Origin: Streptomyces sp. RerS4
GTDB taxonomy: Bacteria; Actinomycetota; Actinomycetes; Streptomycetales; Streptomycetaceae
Direction: 5' to 3'
Length of the DNA: 64,000 nt
Assembly (NCBI RefSeq): GCF_023515955.1
Contig: NZ_CP097322.1
Coordinates: 2,234,001-2,298,000 of the forward strand
Position numbers and translations under genes: made by a program. How positions within the stretch are numbered: position 1 is the stretch's first letter; each line of letters begins with the position of its first letter. Positions 18,566-27,863 of this stretch are shown piece by piece. The notes below the pieces were generated by a model. The model did no database searches. It was given only the letters and a program-made list of their open reading frames with translations, and was not told where the DNA came from.

Positions 18566-19435
18566 TCAGCCCTTGGTGGCGCCCGCCGTCATGCCGGCGA
18601 CGAGGTGACGCTGGGCGAAGAGGAAGAAGACCGCCGCCGGGATCGCGATGAGGACGGAAGCCGCGCTCATGGCGCCCCAGTTGGACGTGTACTGCGTGAC
18701 GAAGGTCTGGAGTCCGCCGGCGAGGGTGAGGTTCTCCTCGCCGACCATGAAGGCGGAGGCGTACGCGACCTCGCCCCAGGCGGTGATGAACGCGTAGAAG
18801 CCGGTGACGGCGAGGCCGGGCTTGGCCAGGGGCAGGATCAGACGCCAGAACGTGCCGAAGGGGTTGAGTCCGTCGACCCGGCCGGATTCGTCGATCTCGA
18901 CGGGGATGGTGTCGAAGAAGCCCTTCATCATCCACGCGCAGAACGGCACGGCGATGGTGAGGTACGTGATGATCAGGCCGAGCGGCTGGTTGAGCAGCCC
19001 GAGGTCGCCCATCAGGTTGTAGAGCGGGACGATCAGGATGGCCATCGGGAACATCTGCGTGATGAGCAGGGTCCACATGAGCGGCTTCATGCCCGGGAAC
19101 TTGAAGCGGCTGACCGCGTATCCGGTGGTGGCGGCGATGAACACACCGAGGACGGTGGTGACGCCGGCGACCAGGACGGAGTTCGCGAACCAGCTCAGGA
19201 AGTGGCTCGACTCCAGCAGGTACCGGTAGTTGTGGAGCGTCGTTTCCTTGACGAAGTCGGTGCTGATGGCGTGCTGCGGGGGCTTGAGGGAGGTCAGCAG
19301 GATCCACAGCACGGGGAAGACGGCGATCACGGACGCGACGACCAGGGTGGCGTGCAGTCCGAAGGAGGCGAGCGGGGAGCGGCTCCCGCGCGGGCGGTTG
19401 CCCGTCGTGGTCGTACGGGTGCTGGTCACGGTCAC
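18566..19435 (-). CDS. malG: Maltodextrin ABC transporter permease MalG
   Basis: 289 residues with six predicted membrane segments (LVVASVIAVFPVLWILLTSL first, FFLFAQRHLVAGM last). The EAA loop that contacts the ATPase reads EIDESGRVDGLNPFGTFWRL near residue 190. The GTG at 19435 overlaps the malF stop by four bases (GTGA), so translation is coupled. The ATPase (MsiK) that powers such importers in Streptomyces is encoded elsewhere and is not in this window. Confidence 0.92.
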   Translation of the reverse strand: MTVTSTRTTTTGNRPRGSRSPLASFGLHATLVVASVIAVFPVLWILLTSLKPPQHAISTDFVKETTLHNYRYLLESSHFLSWFANSVLVAGVTTVLGVFIAATTGYAVSRFKFPGMKPLMWTLLITQMFPMAILIVPLYNLMGDLGLLNQPLGLIITYLTIAVPFCAWMMKGFFDTIPVEIDESGRVDGLNPFGTFWRLILPLAKPGLAVTGFYAFITAWGEVAYASAFMVGEENLTLAGGLQTFVTQYTSNWGAMSAASVLIAIPAAVFFLFAQRHLVAGMTAGATKG

Positions 19436-20457
19436 CACACCTCTCCCTGCTTGCGCAGCGAACGCCGGTAGACCAGCGCGAAGATCATGAGCAGGGCGAG
19501 GATGAGGACGCCCCAGGTCGCGGAGCCGGCGAAGTCGCGCGGGCTGGCGATGAAGGCCTCGCGGAACGCCTGGGTCACGAGGATCTCGGTGGAGTCGCCC
19601 GGTCCGCCGCGGGTCAGCAGGAAGATGACCGGGAACATGTTGAACGTCCAGATGGTGGAGAGCAGGATCACCGTCATGCTCACCGCGCGCAGTCCGGGCA
19701 GGGTGATGTGCCGGAAGCGCTGCCAGGGGCCGGCGCCGTCCATCTCGGCGGCCTCGTACAGCTCGGCGGGGATGGACTGGAGGCCGCCGAGGAGGGCGAC
19801 CATCATGAAGGGGACGCCGAGCCAGACGTTGACGGCGATGACGGAGACCTTGGCCCAGGTCGGGTCGTCGAGCCAGGGGATGGCGGCGATGCCGCCGCCG
19901 TCGAGGAGCTTGTTGAGGATGCCGTTGTCGCGGTTGAAGAGGAAGCGCCACGCGAAGACGGACACGAAGCCGGGGACCGCCCACGGCAGGATGAGGGCCA
20001 TCCGGTAGGCGGCGCGGCCGCGGAACTGGCGGTTGAGCATGGTGGCCAGGGTGAGGCCGAGGACGAAGGTGATGGACACGCAGCCGACGGTCCACAGCAC
20101 CGTCCACACCAGCCGCTGCCAGAAGACGGGGTCACCGAGGACGGCCGCGTAGTTGTCGAGGCCGACGAACTCGTACGTGGCCTCGATCTGGCGGACGCCG
20201 ATGGTGCGGGCGACGTTGCGTTCGTTGGCGTCGGTCAGCGAGAGGTAGATCCCGCGGACGAGCGGCCAGCCGATGATCACGCCGAGCACGAGCACCACCG
20301 GGGCGATCATGGCCCAGGCGTACCAGTGCGTGGCGAGGGCCTGCTTGAGGCCGCGGTCGCTTCTGGCAGTCGTGCGGCTGGGGCCGCGGGCGGCACCGGT
20401 GTTCCCGGTGCCCTCGCCCGCGGCCTTCGCCACCGACTGGCTGGTGTGAGCAGCCAT
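19432..20457 (-). CDS. malF: Maltodextrin ABC transporter permease MalF
   Basis: 341 residues with a cytoplasmic N-terminus and about six membrane helices starting at WYAWAMIAPVVLVLGVIIGW. The EAA loop is ELYEAAEMDGAGPWQRFRHI near residue 235. It begins six bases after the malE stop and ends in a four-base overlap with malG, consistent with one malEFG-aglA-lacI transcript. It lacks the large periplasmic domain of the enterobacterial MalF, as is usual for Gram-positive sugar permeases. Confidence 0.92.
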   Translation of the reverse strand: MAAHTSQSVAKAAGEGTGNTGAARGPSRTTARSDRGLKQALATHWYAWAMIAPVVLVLGVIIGWPLVRGIYLSLTDANERNVARTIGVRQIEATYEFVGLDNYAAVLGDPVFWQRLVWTVLWTVGCVSITFVLGLTLATMLNRQFRGRAAYRMALILPWAVPGFVSVFAWRFLFNRDNGILNKLLDGGGIAAIPWLDDPTWAKVSVIAVNVWLGVPFMMVALLGGLQSIPAELYEAAEMDGAGPWQRFRHITLPGLRAVSMTVILLSTIWTFNMFPVIFLLTRGGPGDSTEILVTQAFREAFIASPRDFAGSATWGVLILALLMIFALVYRRSLRKQGEVW

Positions 20458-20463
20458 GTGTCG

Positions 20464-21738
20464 TTACTTCCAGCCCTTGAGGATCTTGCGGAACTCGACG
20501 CCGGCCGCCTTGGCCGCGTCCTCGGGGGTGGCGGTCCCGGTGACGGCCTTGGTGTATTCGACCTTCAGCGGCTCGAAGAGGGAGCCGTTCTCCGGGATCC
20601 AGGCGCGCTCGACGGCCTTGTCGACGGCCGGCTTGAAGAACTGGACCATCTCGCTGGACTTGACGTCGGGCTGCTCGTAGGCGGCGGTGCGCGTCGGGAG
20701 CAGGCTCAGGTCCTTGGCGGACTGGACCTGGATCTCCTGGGAGGTCATGTACTCGACGAAGGCGTGCGCGGCGGCGGTGTTCTTCGAGCCGGCGTACACG
20801 GCGAGGTCGTGGCCGCCCTGCGGGGCGCCGGCCTTGGCGGAGCCGGCCGGGACCGCGGCGACGCCGAGGTTCGACTTGTCCTTGAACTGGTCGCCGGCGT
20901 AGCTGTCGGCGACGGCCCACGGGCCGTTGATCATCATGGCGGCCTCGCCGGACTTGAAGGCCGTCTGCATGTTGGTCCAGCCGTCGGTGGCGTTGGTGGT
21001 CGCCGCGCCGGAGGTGATGAGGTCGCGGGCGGCCTTGAAGGCCTTGACGCCGGCGGCGTTGTCGACGGTGACCGTCTTGGTCTTGGCGTCGACCAGGTCG
21101 CCGCCCTCGCCGTAGATGAAGGGCAGGAACCAGTAGGAGTCGTCGCCGCGCAGGTAGAGGCCGGTCTTGCCGCTCTTGGCCTTGATGGCGGCGGCGGCGG
21201 TCTTCAGCTCCTCCAGCGTCTTGGGCGGCTGGACGCCGGCGTCGGCGAGCATCTTCTTGTTGTAGAAGAGGCCGAGGGTGTCGATGACCTGCGGGACGGC
21301 GTAGGTCTTGCCCTCGAACTTGCCGCTGGCGGCGGCCTGCGGCAGGAACTCGGCGTCGATCTTCTTGGCGGTCTCGGCCGGAACCTCGTCGAGGTAGCCG
21401 AGCGAGGCGAAGTCGGCGACCCAGCCGACGTCGGCGCGGATCACGTCAGGGGCTTCGGAGCCGCTGCTGAAGGCGTTCTTGACCTTGTTCTGCGCGTCGC
21501 CGTACGGGACGTTGACGTACTTGACGGTCACCTTGGGGTGCTTCGCGGTGAACGCCTCGGCGATCTTCTGGAAGCTCGCCTTCTCGGCGTCGTTCGACGT
21601 GTCCCACCAGGTGACGGTGCCGCTCAGCTCGCCGCCGGCCTTGGTCTCCTGGCCGTCGTCCTTGGTGTCACCACCGCACGCCGTCGCCGCGAGCGCCAGG
21701 GTCGCGACCAGCGCGGTGGCCGCTATGCCACGCCGCAT
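20464..21738 (-). CDS. malE: Maltodextrin-binding lipoprotein MalE
   Basis: 424 residues. The N-terminus MRRGIAATALVATLALAATAC is a lipoprotein signal with lipobox LAATAC, so the mature protein is anchored by Cys-21. The rest is an extracellular solute-binding protein family 1 fold (GTVTWWDTSNDAEKASFQKI, AMMINGPWAVAD, QGGHDLAVYAGSKN). AAGGAG precedes the ATG. It is the first gene of the importer operon, divergent from the second alpha-glucosidase, with a candidate MalR operator in the shared upstream region. Confidence 0.93.
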   Translation of the reverse strand: MRRGIAATALVATLALAATACGGDTKDDGQETKAGGELSGTVTWWDTSNDAEKASFQKIAEAFTAKHPKVTVKYVNVPYGDAQNKVKNAFSSGSEAPDVIRADVGWVADFASLGYLDEVPAETAKKIDAEFLPQAAASGKFEGKTYAVPQVIDTLGLFYNKKMLADAGVQPPKTLEELKTAAAAIKAKSGKTGLYLRGDDSYWFLPFIYGEGGDLVDAKTKTVTVDNAAGVKAFKAARDLITSGAATTNATDGWTNMQTAFKSGEAAMMINGPWAVADSYAGDQFKDKSNLGVAAVPAGSAKAGAPQGGHDLAVYAGSKNTAAAHAFVEYMTSQEIQVQSAKDLSLLPTRTAAYEQPDVKSSEMVQFFKPAVDKAVERAWIPENGSLFEPLKVEYTKAVTGTATPEDAAKAAGVEFRKILKGWK

Positions 21739-21822
21739 ATGAACTCCTTCGATGATCCCGGCCGCGCCCTCGCGGTCCCGAGTTGCCAGGAACGTAACAA
21801 GCCTGAAAGCCGTCCGAAAGAC

Positions 21823-21843
21823 CTTGCGGCAAATTTCTGCAAG
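21823..21843. promoter_or_regulatory. Candidate MalR operator in the malE / aglA2 divergent region
   Basis: CTTGC at 21823-21827 and GCAAG at 21839-21843 form an inverted repeat with an AT-rich centre (GGCAAATTTCT). It lies about 85 bases from malE and 118 bases from the divergent gene's ATG, in position to control both. A further CTTGCAAGCGCTTCCAGCAA-type sequence starts at 21988, inside the first codons assigned to the divergent gene. Confidence 0.6.
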
Positions 21844-21960
21844 ACGAGCTGATCGTTACATCCGTGTGTCCCTACGGTTGCCGCAGCTTGCTGTTAGTTC
21901 GAGTCCCCTTCTATCGCACGGGCCCGCAACCAGGGGGTGTGTACCCGCGTTGACCCCGAT

Positions 21961-23595
21961 ATGACCCACGAGTTGACGGCCGTCCGTCTTGCAAGCGCTT
22001 CCAGCAACACGACGACGAGCGGCGGGCAGGGGCATTGCTGGTGGCGCGATGCCGTCATCTATCAGGTGTACGTACGATCCTTCGCGGACAGCGACGGAGA
22101 CGGCGTCGGAGACCTGCGCGGCGTCCGCGAGCGGCTCCCCCACCTGGCCCGGCTCGGCGTGGACGCGGTGTGGCTGACCCCCTTCTACGTCTCCCCGCAG
22201 GCGGACGGCGGCTACGACGTCGCCGACTACCGGGCCGTCGACCCCCTCTTCGGGGACCTCGCCGACGCCGACGACCTCGTGCGCGCCGCGCACGCGCTCG
22301 GGCTGCGGGTCATCGTGGACGTGGTGCCGAACCACACCTCCGAGCGCCACCCCTGGTTCCTGGACGCCCTCGCCGGGCGGCCGGGCGCCCGCGAGCGCTA
22401 CCTGTTCCGCCCGGGGCGAGGCGCCGGCGGCGCGCTGCCGCCCAACGACTGGGAGTCCGTCTTCGGCGGTCCGGCCTGGACGCGGGTGCCGGACGGGGAC
22501 TGGTACCTGCACCTCTTCGCCCCCGAGCAGCCCGACCTCGACTGGCAGAACCCCGAGGTGGCGCGCGAATTCGCCTCGGTCCTGCGCTTCTGGCTGGACC
22601 TGGGCGTGGACGGCTTCCGCGTGGACGTGGCGCACGGCATGGTCAAGGCCCCCGGCCTGCCCGACATCGGGCACGGGGCGCAGGCCACCCTGATCGGCAC
22701 CGAGCCGCTCCCCTTCTTCGACCAGGACGGCGTCCACGACATCCTCCGCTCCTGGCGAAGGCTCCTCGACTCCTACGAGGGCGAGCGCATCGGAGTCGCC
22801 GAGGCGTGGGCGCCGACCTCGGAGCGGCTCGCGCTCTACGTCCGACCCGACGAGCTGCACCAGGCCTTCAACTTCCGCTTCCTGAACTGCCCCTGGGATC
22901 CGGCCGCGATGCGCACCGTCATCGACGAGTCCCTGGCCGCGACCGCCTCCGTGGACGCGCCGACGACGTGGGTGCTGTCCAACCACGACGTGGTGCGGCA
23001 CGTGACCCGCTACGGCGGCGGGAAGCGGGGGCTGGACCGCGCCCGCGCGGCGGCGCTGCTGATGCTGGCGCTGCCCGGGTCGGCGTACGTCTACCAGGGC
23101 GAGGAGCTGGGTCTGCCCGAGGTGACCGACCTGCCCGATGAGGTCCGCCGGGACCCGGCCTTCCACCGCGCGACCGGGCAGGAGGGGCTGCGCGACGGCT
23201 GCCGCGTCCCGATCCCGTGGTCCGGTACGCGGGCCCCGTACGGCTTCGGCGACGGCGGCAGCTGGCTCCCGCAGCCCGCCGAGTGGGCGGGCCTGAGCGT
23301 CGCCGCGCAGACCGGCGACCCGCACTCCACGCTGGAGCTGTACCGCGCCGCTCTGGAGCTGCGCCGGGCCACGCCGGGCCTCGGCGCCCCGGAGGCCGGC
23401 CCGCTGACCTGGCTGTCCGCCCCCGAGGGGGTCCTCCTCTTCAGCCGCCCCGGCTTCGCCTGCACCCTCAACACCCGCCCCACCGCCATGGAACTGCCCT
23501 CCCCCGGTCGCCCCGTCCTCTCCAGTGCCCCTGTGGAAACGGACGGGCGTACCGTGCGGGTTCCCGCGGATTCCTGCACGTGGTGGGCTTTGTGA
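21961..23595 (+). CDS. aglA2: Second cytoplasmic alpha-glucosidase, GH13
   Basis: 544 residues. The same motif series as AglA: CWWRDAVIYQVYVRSFADSD, DVVPNHTSERHPWF, GFRVDVAHGMVK, GVAEAWAPTSERL and VLSNHDVVRHVTRYGGG. Only the second of the two histidine-region variants (NHTS versus NHCS) and the C-terminal beta-sandwich differ clearly. The ATG at 21961 has no good ribosome-binding site; a GTG at 21937 or a later start is possible, and operator-like sequence at 21988 hints that the true start may be further downstream. The stop overlaps the following LacI gene by four bases, copying the arrangement of the other aglA-lacI pair. Confidence 0.88.
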   Translation: MTHELTAVRLASASSNTTTSGGQGHCWWRDAVIYQVYVRSFADSDGDGVGDLRGVRERLPHLARLGVDAVWLTPFYVSPQADGGYDVADYRAVDPLFGDLADADDLVRAAHALGLRVIVDVVPNHTSERHPWFLDALAGRPGARERYLFRPGRGAGGALPPNDWESVFGGPAWTRVPDGDWYLHLFAPEQPDLDWQNPEVAREFASVLRFWLDLGVDGFRVDVAHGMVKAPGLPDIGHGAQATLIGTEPLPFFDQDGVHDILRSWRRLLDSYEGERIGVAEAWAPTSERLALYVRPDELHQAFNFRFLNCPWDPAAMRTVIDESLAATASVDAPTTWVLSNHDVVRHVTRYGGGKRGLDRARAAALLMLALPGSAYVYQGEELGLPEVTDLPDEVRRDPAFHRATGQEGLRDGCRVPIPWSGTRAPYGFGDGGSWLPQPAEWAGLSVAAQTGDPHSTLELYRAALELRRATPGLGAPEAGPLTWLSAPEGVLLFSRPGFACTLNTRPTAMELPSPGRPVLSSAPVETDGRTVRVPADSCTWWAL

Positions 23596-24653
23596 GCCCG
23601 CTACCGGTACAGTCCAATCCCGTGACCGCACGGCTAGCCGACATCGCAGCCCAGGCGGGGGTCAGCGAAGCCACAGTCAGCCGCGTGCTCAACGGCAAGC
23701 CCGGTGTGGCCGCCGGCACCCGTGAATCCGTGCTGGCCGCGCTCGACGTGCTCGGCTACGAGCGGCCCGTCCGCCTGCGCCAGCGCAGCGCCGGCCTGGT
23801 CGGGCTGATAACCCCCGAGTTGGACAACCCCATCTTCCCGGCGCTCGCCCAGGTCATCGGGCAGGCCCTGACCCGCCAGGGGTACACCCCCGTACTGGCG
23901 ACGCAGACGCCCGGCGGGTCCACCGAGGACGAGCTGACCGAGATGCTGGTCGACCGGGGCGTCTCCGGCATCATCTTCGTCTCCGGGCTGCACGCGGACA
24001 CCACCGCCGACATGGGCCGATACGACCAACTGCGCGCGCAGGGCGTCCCGTACGTCCTCATCAACGGCTTCTCCGACAAGGTGCGGGCCCCCTTCGTCTC
24101 CCCCGACGACCGGGCCGCGATGCAGCTCGCCGTGACCCACCTGACCGCGCTCGGGCACACCCGGATCGGTCTCGCGGTCGGTCCGAAGCGGTTCGTGCCG
24201 GTGCTGCGCAAGATCGAGGGCTTCCGGCTCGGGATGAAGGAGCGGCACGGCCTCGACGAGGACGCGGTGGAGGAGCTCATCCAGCACTCCCTGTACACGC
24301 TGGAGGGCGGGCAGGCCGCCGCGACCGCGCTCATCGCCCGGGGCTGCACGGCGATCGTCTGCGCGAGCGACATGATGGCGCTCGGCGCGATCCGCGCCGC
24401 CCGCCAGCAGGGCCTGCGGGTGCCGCAGGACGTGTCGGTGGTCGGCTTCGACGACTCCCCTCTCATAGCGTTCACCGACCCCCCGCTGACCACGATCCGC
24501 CAGCCGGTGCAGGCGATGGGGCAGGCCGCGGTGCGCACGTTGCTGGAGGAGATCGGCGGGACGCCGGCCCCCCACAGCGAGTTCGTGTTCCTGCCGGAAC
24601 TGGTGGTGCGCGGGTCGACGGCCTCGGGGCCGGGCCGGCGGGCCACGCCCTGA
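23592..24653 (+). CDS. malR: LacI family maltose repressor MalR
   Basis: 353 residues from the GTG at 23592 (GTGA overlap with aglA2); a GTG at 23622 would begin at VTARLADIAAQAGVSEATVS, closer to the usual LacI N-terminus. DNA-binding HTH: ADIAAQAGVSEATVSRVLNG. Effector domain: GIIFVSGLHADTTADMGRYD, VVGFDDSPLIAFTDPPLTTI. Position opposite malE fits the Streptomyces malR, which represses the mal operon until maltose or maltopentaose is present. Which of the two paralogues is the true MalR cannot be told from sequence alone. Confidence 0.87.
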   Translation: MSPLPVQSNPVTARLADIAAQAGVSEATVSRVLNGKPGVAAGTRESVLAALDVLGYERPVRLRQRSAGLVGLITPELDNPIFPALAQVIGQALTRQGYTPVLATQTPGGSTEDELTEMLVDRGVSGIIFVSGLHADTTADMGRYDQLRAQGVPYVLINGFSDKVRAPFVSPDDRAAMQLAVTHLTALGHTRIGLAVGPKRFVPVLRKIEGFRLGMKERHGLDEDAVEELIQHSLYTLEGGQAAATALIARGCTAIVCASDMMALGAIRAARQQGLRVPQDVSVVGFDDSPLIAFTDPPLTTIRQPVQAMGQAAVRTLLEEIGGTPAPHSEFVFLPELVVRGSTASGPGRRATP

Positions 24654-24747
24654 GGGGTGCGGGTCGTCCGCAGGGCGGAGAGCAGGCGTCGAAGACCGTC
24701 CCGAGGGATGATCGGAGGGGAGGACGCATCTGGCAGACTCTCTCCCC

Positions 24748-25641
24748 ATGGGTGAAGCGAGCGTGAAGACACTGGAAACCCGGACGGACGTCGCGTCACC
24801 CCCCGTGACCGAGAGCGAGGCCCGTCCGAAGGCCGAGGGTGCCCTCCTGACCCGCCTGCGCGCACCGCGCCGGCCGCGGATCTGGTTCGAGGTCCTGCTG
24901 ATCGCCATCAGCTACTGGACCTACTCGCTCATCCGCAACGCGGTGCCGGAGCAGAAGGCCGTCGCGCTGGCGAACGCGGACTGGATCTGGAGCATCGAGC
25001 GCGGTCTGGGCATCGCGGTGGAACGGTCCGTCAACCACGCCGTGAACTCGGTGACGTGGCTGGTCGTCGGCATGAACTACTACTACGCCACGCTCCACTT
25101 CATCGTGACCATCGGCGTCCTGGTGTGGATCTACCGTTTCCATCCGGGGCGTTACGCCGCCACCCGCCTCGTCCTCTTCGCCACCACGGGCGTCGCCCTG
25201 GTCGGCTACTACTTCTACCCGCTGGCGCCGCCCCGCCTGATGAACGGCGGCGGGTTCGTGGACACCGTGCTGGTCCACCACACCTGGGGCTCGATGGCCT
25301 CGGGCAACCTCAAGAACATGTCGAACCAGTACGCGGCGATGCCGTCCATGCACATAGGGTGGTCGCTCTGGTGCGGCCTGACGATCTACGCGGTCGCCTG
25401 CGCCCCCTGGGCCCGCATCCTGGGCCTGCTCTACCCGACGGTGACCCTGGTGGTCATCGTGGCCACCGCCAACCACTTCTGGCTCGACGCGGTGGGCGGC
25501 CTGCTCTGCCTCGCCTTCGGCTACTGGCTCTCGCGCAGCTGGTACGGCGCCCTCCCCCACCGCCTCCCCCGCCACCCCCTCCACACGGGCCCGCACCCGG
25601 CGACGTCGGCCGTCCTGAACCGAATCCGCGCCCGGGGCTGA
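24748..25641 (+). CDS. PAP2/inositolphosphotransferase-type membrane protein
   Basis: 297 residues with about six membrane helices. The PAP2-like signature is split as usual: SNQYAAMPSMHIGWSLWCGL with catalytic His, and ATANHFWLDAVGGLLCLAFG with the second His and Asp. This Aur1/Ipt1-like subgroup in actinobacteria transfers or removes phosphate groups from lipid-linked substrates, possibly for phosphatidylinositol or lipoglycan metabolism; the exact substrate is unknown. It stands alone after the malR gene. Confidence 0.8.
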   Translation: MGEASVKTLETRTDVASPPVTESEARPKAEGALLTRLRAPRRPRIWFEVLLIAISYWTYSLIRNAVPEQKAVALANADWIWSIERGLGIAVERSVNHAVNSVTWLVVGMNYYYATLHFIVTIGVLVWIYRFHPGRYAATRLVLFATTGVALVGYYFYPLAPPRLMNGGGFVDTVLVHHTWGSMASGNLKNMSNQYAAMPSMHIGWSLWCGLTIYAVACAPWARILGLLYPTVTLVVIVATANHFWLDAVGGLLCLAFGYWLSRSWYGALPHRLPRHPLHTGPHPATSAVLNRIRARG

Positions 25642-25723
25642 CGAACACTCCTCGCCCATTCCACGCCGGCGCCTTCGATCTTTGTTCTACCGTGAGACCT
25701 CCACACCTCCAGGGGGATCACAC

Positions 25724-27634
25724 GTGGAACCACTGACGGGGGAGGATCCCGCTCACATAGGCTCGTACCGCCTGATCGCCCGCCTCGGCGCGGGCGGGAT
25801 GGGACTGGTCTACCTGGGTCGCTCCGACCTGGGACGGACGGTCGCCGTCAAGGTCGTCCAGACCGAGTACGCCCAGCACACCGAGTTCCGCAGGCGCTTC
25901 GCGCGCGAGGTGGCCGCCGCCCGACGGGTGGGCGGACTCTGGACGGCCGACGTCCTGGACGCCGACACCGAGGCCGCCGTGCCGTGGGTGGCGACCCAGT
26001 ACATCCCGGGTCCCGACCTGACCACCGTCGTGAAGCGGGACTTCGGGCCGTTGCCCGAGCAGTCGGTCCGCACCCTCGCCAACCGCCTCGCCCTCGCCCT
26101 GCGGGCCGTGCACGAGGTGGGCCTGATCCACCGCGACCTCAAGCCGTCCAACGTCCTGATCACCGTGGACGGCCCTCGCGTCATCGACTTCGGCATCGCG
26201 CGGGCGATGGACAGCCTGGCCGGGGACAGCCTGCACACCCGCACCGGCATGCTGATCGGCTCGCCCGGCTTCATGTCGCCGGAGCAGGTGCGCGGCCTCG
26301 ACCTCACCCCCGCCAGCGACGTCTTCTGCCTGGGTGCCGTCCTCGTCTACGCCGCCACCGGGCGCCTCCTGTTCGGCGCCACGGAGACCGGCCTGAACGC
26401 GCACCTCTTCCGGATCGCCGAGGAGGAGGCGGACCTGACCGGGGTGCCGGAATCGCTGGTCGATCTCGTACGGGCATGTCTGGACAAGGATCCGGCCAAG
26501 CGGCCCACCCCGCACGAGGTGGCCGAGCGCACGGCGACCGACGCGGCCGGTGAATGGCTGCCGGGAGCGGTGCTGGCCCAGCTCGGCCGCCGCGCCGCCC
26601 ATCTGCTGGACTACGCCCCTGCCCCACCGCAGGGTGCGCCCGCCGCCCGGCCGGACCCCCGCGTCCCAGCTGTCCGAACGACGCCCCCACCGCCCGCGTA
26701 CGTCCCGACGACCCCCGCCCACGCCGGCCCCCACCGCCCGAACCCGGAGGTCCCCCATCCCCGGCGCTGGTGGGGCCTGGTGGTGCTCGCTCTGGTTCAG
26801 GTGGTCGTGCTGATCGATGCGACGTGCTCCACTATGGCGCTGGTGTGGACCGGCCCCCTGAGGCGCTCCGATGACCTGAAGGTGGCATCCACCGTCTACC
26901 TGGATGTGATCCCCATCGCCTATGCGCTGGGCTTCGTCGGGCTGCTGCCGTTCGGCGCCCGCGTCGCGGACCTCATGGGCCGCAAGAGGATGCTGATCGT
27001 CGGCCTGGTGGGGTTCGCGGCGGCCGCCACACTCAGCGGCACGGCGACCTCCGCCGGCACGGGGCTCACGGGCCGTGCCCTACAGGGCGCCTTCGCCGCG
27101 CTGATCTCGTCGTCCGCCCCGATCCTGGTGTCCACCTCCTTCACCGACGCGCGGGAACGCCGCAAGGCGTTCGGGATCTACGTCGCGATCGCGGGCGTCG
27201 GCCCGGCGCTCGGCTTGCTGGCGGCCTGGCTGCTCCCTCCCATGGCCTACTGGCGTTGGTGCCTCTTCGCCGCGACCCCCTTCGTGATCGCCGCGATCGC
27301 AGCGACACTCCTGGTGCACGACCGTCCAGGTCGCATCGGCGTCCGCTTCGACGGGCGCGGGGTGCTGCTCGGCGCCGGCGGTATCGCCGCAGTCACCGGG
27401 GCTGTTCCGCACTTCACGGGCTACGTCATCCTGCTTCCGGCCGCCGGCATCCTGCTCGCCGCCTTCGTGTGGTGGCAGACCAGGACGAACGGCGCTCTGG
27501 CTTCGCCTTCCGGCGTCGGAGCCCAGGCACACGTCGGATACTTGCCTGCGATGGCCCTGGCCAACGTCGGCACCTGGGCCCTGCTCGCAGCCATGGGATA
27601 CATCGAAGAGACAATGGTCCTGCCCATCAGGTGA
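25724..27634 (+). CDS. Ser/Thr protein kinase fused to a shortened MFS transporter
   Basis: 636 residues. Residues 15-280 are a Hanks kinase: glycine loop GAGGMGLVYLG (22-32), Lys-43 in VAVKVV, HRDLKPSN near 136, DFG near 154 and SPEQV near 185. A Pro-rich linker (about 300-345) leads into a DHA2-type MFS region: LVQVVVLIDATCSTMALVW, motif A GARVADLMGRKRM, and motif C GIYVAIAGVGPALGLLAAWL. Only about eight or nine helices are present before the stop at YIEETMVLPIR, where DHA2 pumps have 14. GTG start with AGGGGG seven bases upstream. Kinase-MFS fusions occur in Streptomyces, but the missing C-terminal half suggests truncation, perhaps linked to the decayed genes next door. Confidence 0.85.
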   Translation: MEPLTGEDPAHIGSYRLIARLGAGGMGLVYLGRSDLGRTVAVKVVQTEYAQHTEFRRRFAREVAAARRVGGLWTADVLDADTEAAVPWVATQYIPGPDLTTVVKRDFGPLPEQSVRTLANRLALALRAVHEVGLIHRDLKPSNVLITVDGPRVIDFGIARAMDSLAGDSLHTRTGMLIGSPGFMSPEQVRGLDLTPASDVFCLGAVLVYAATGRLLFGATETGLNAHLFRIAEEEADLTGVPESLVDLVRACLDKDPAKRPTPHEVAERTATDAAGEWLPGAVLAQLGRRAAHLLDYAPAPPQGAPAARPDPRVPAVRTTPPPPAYVPTTPAHAGPHRPNPEVPHPRRWWGLVVLALVQVVVLIDATCSTMALVWTGPLRRSDDLKVASTVYLDVIPIAYALGFVGLLPFGARVADLMGRKRMLIVGLVGFAAAATLSGTATSAGTGLTGRALQGAFAALISSSAPILVSTSFTDARERRKAFGIYVAIAGVGPALGLLAAWLLPPMAYWRWCLFAATPFVIAAIAATLLVHDRPGRIGVRFDGRGVLLGAGGIAAVTGAVPHFTGYVILLPAAGILLAAFVWWQTRTNGALASPSGVGAQAHVGYLPAMALANVGTWALLAAMGYIEETMVLPIR

Positions 27635-27647
27635 CTGGGCGCAGGTC

Positions 27648-27863
27648 CTAGTCTGCGGCGTGAGCCACGAAGCCGGCCCAAGCGGCGGGGCTGAGCGACA
27701 GCAGGTCGCCGTCGGCGACCTTCGAATCGCGCACGAGGATGGTCCCGGGCAGGTGGGCGACCTCGACACAGTCGTTGCTGTCACTGGCGCTGTAGCTGCT
27801 CTTGACCCACGTCAGTGCGGAAAGGCCGCTGCCGAGGGCTTGATGCTCATGTCTCTCCCAGCA
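27648..27863 (-). pseudogene. DUF397 protein, frameshifted near its start
   Basis: The body WVKSSYSASDSNDCVEVAHL...VRDSKVADGDLLSLSP is a classical DUF397 domain, the small partner gene of XRE regulators in Streptomyces. The expected start (ATG near 27863, MSIKPSAAA) is one base out of frame with LSALTWVKSSYS, so the N-terminus is broken. The intact frame instead reads back into the remnant of the adjacent XRE gene, giving an unnatural fusion beginning MAARMARSRKCWERHEH. Confidence 0.75.
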
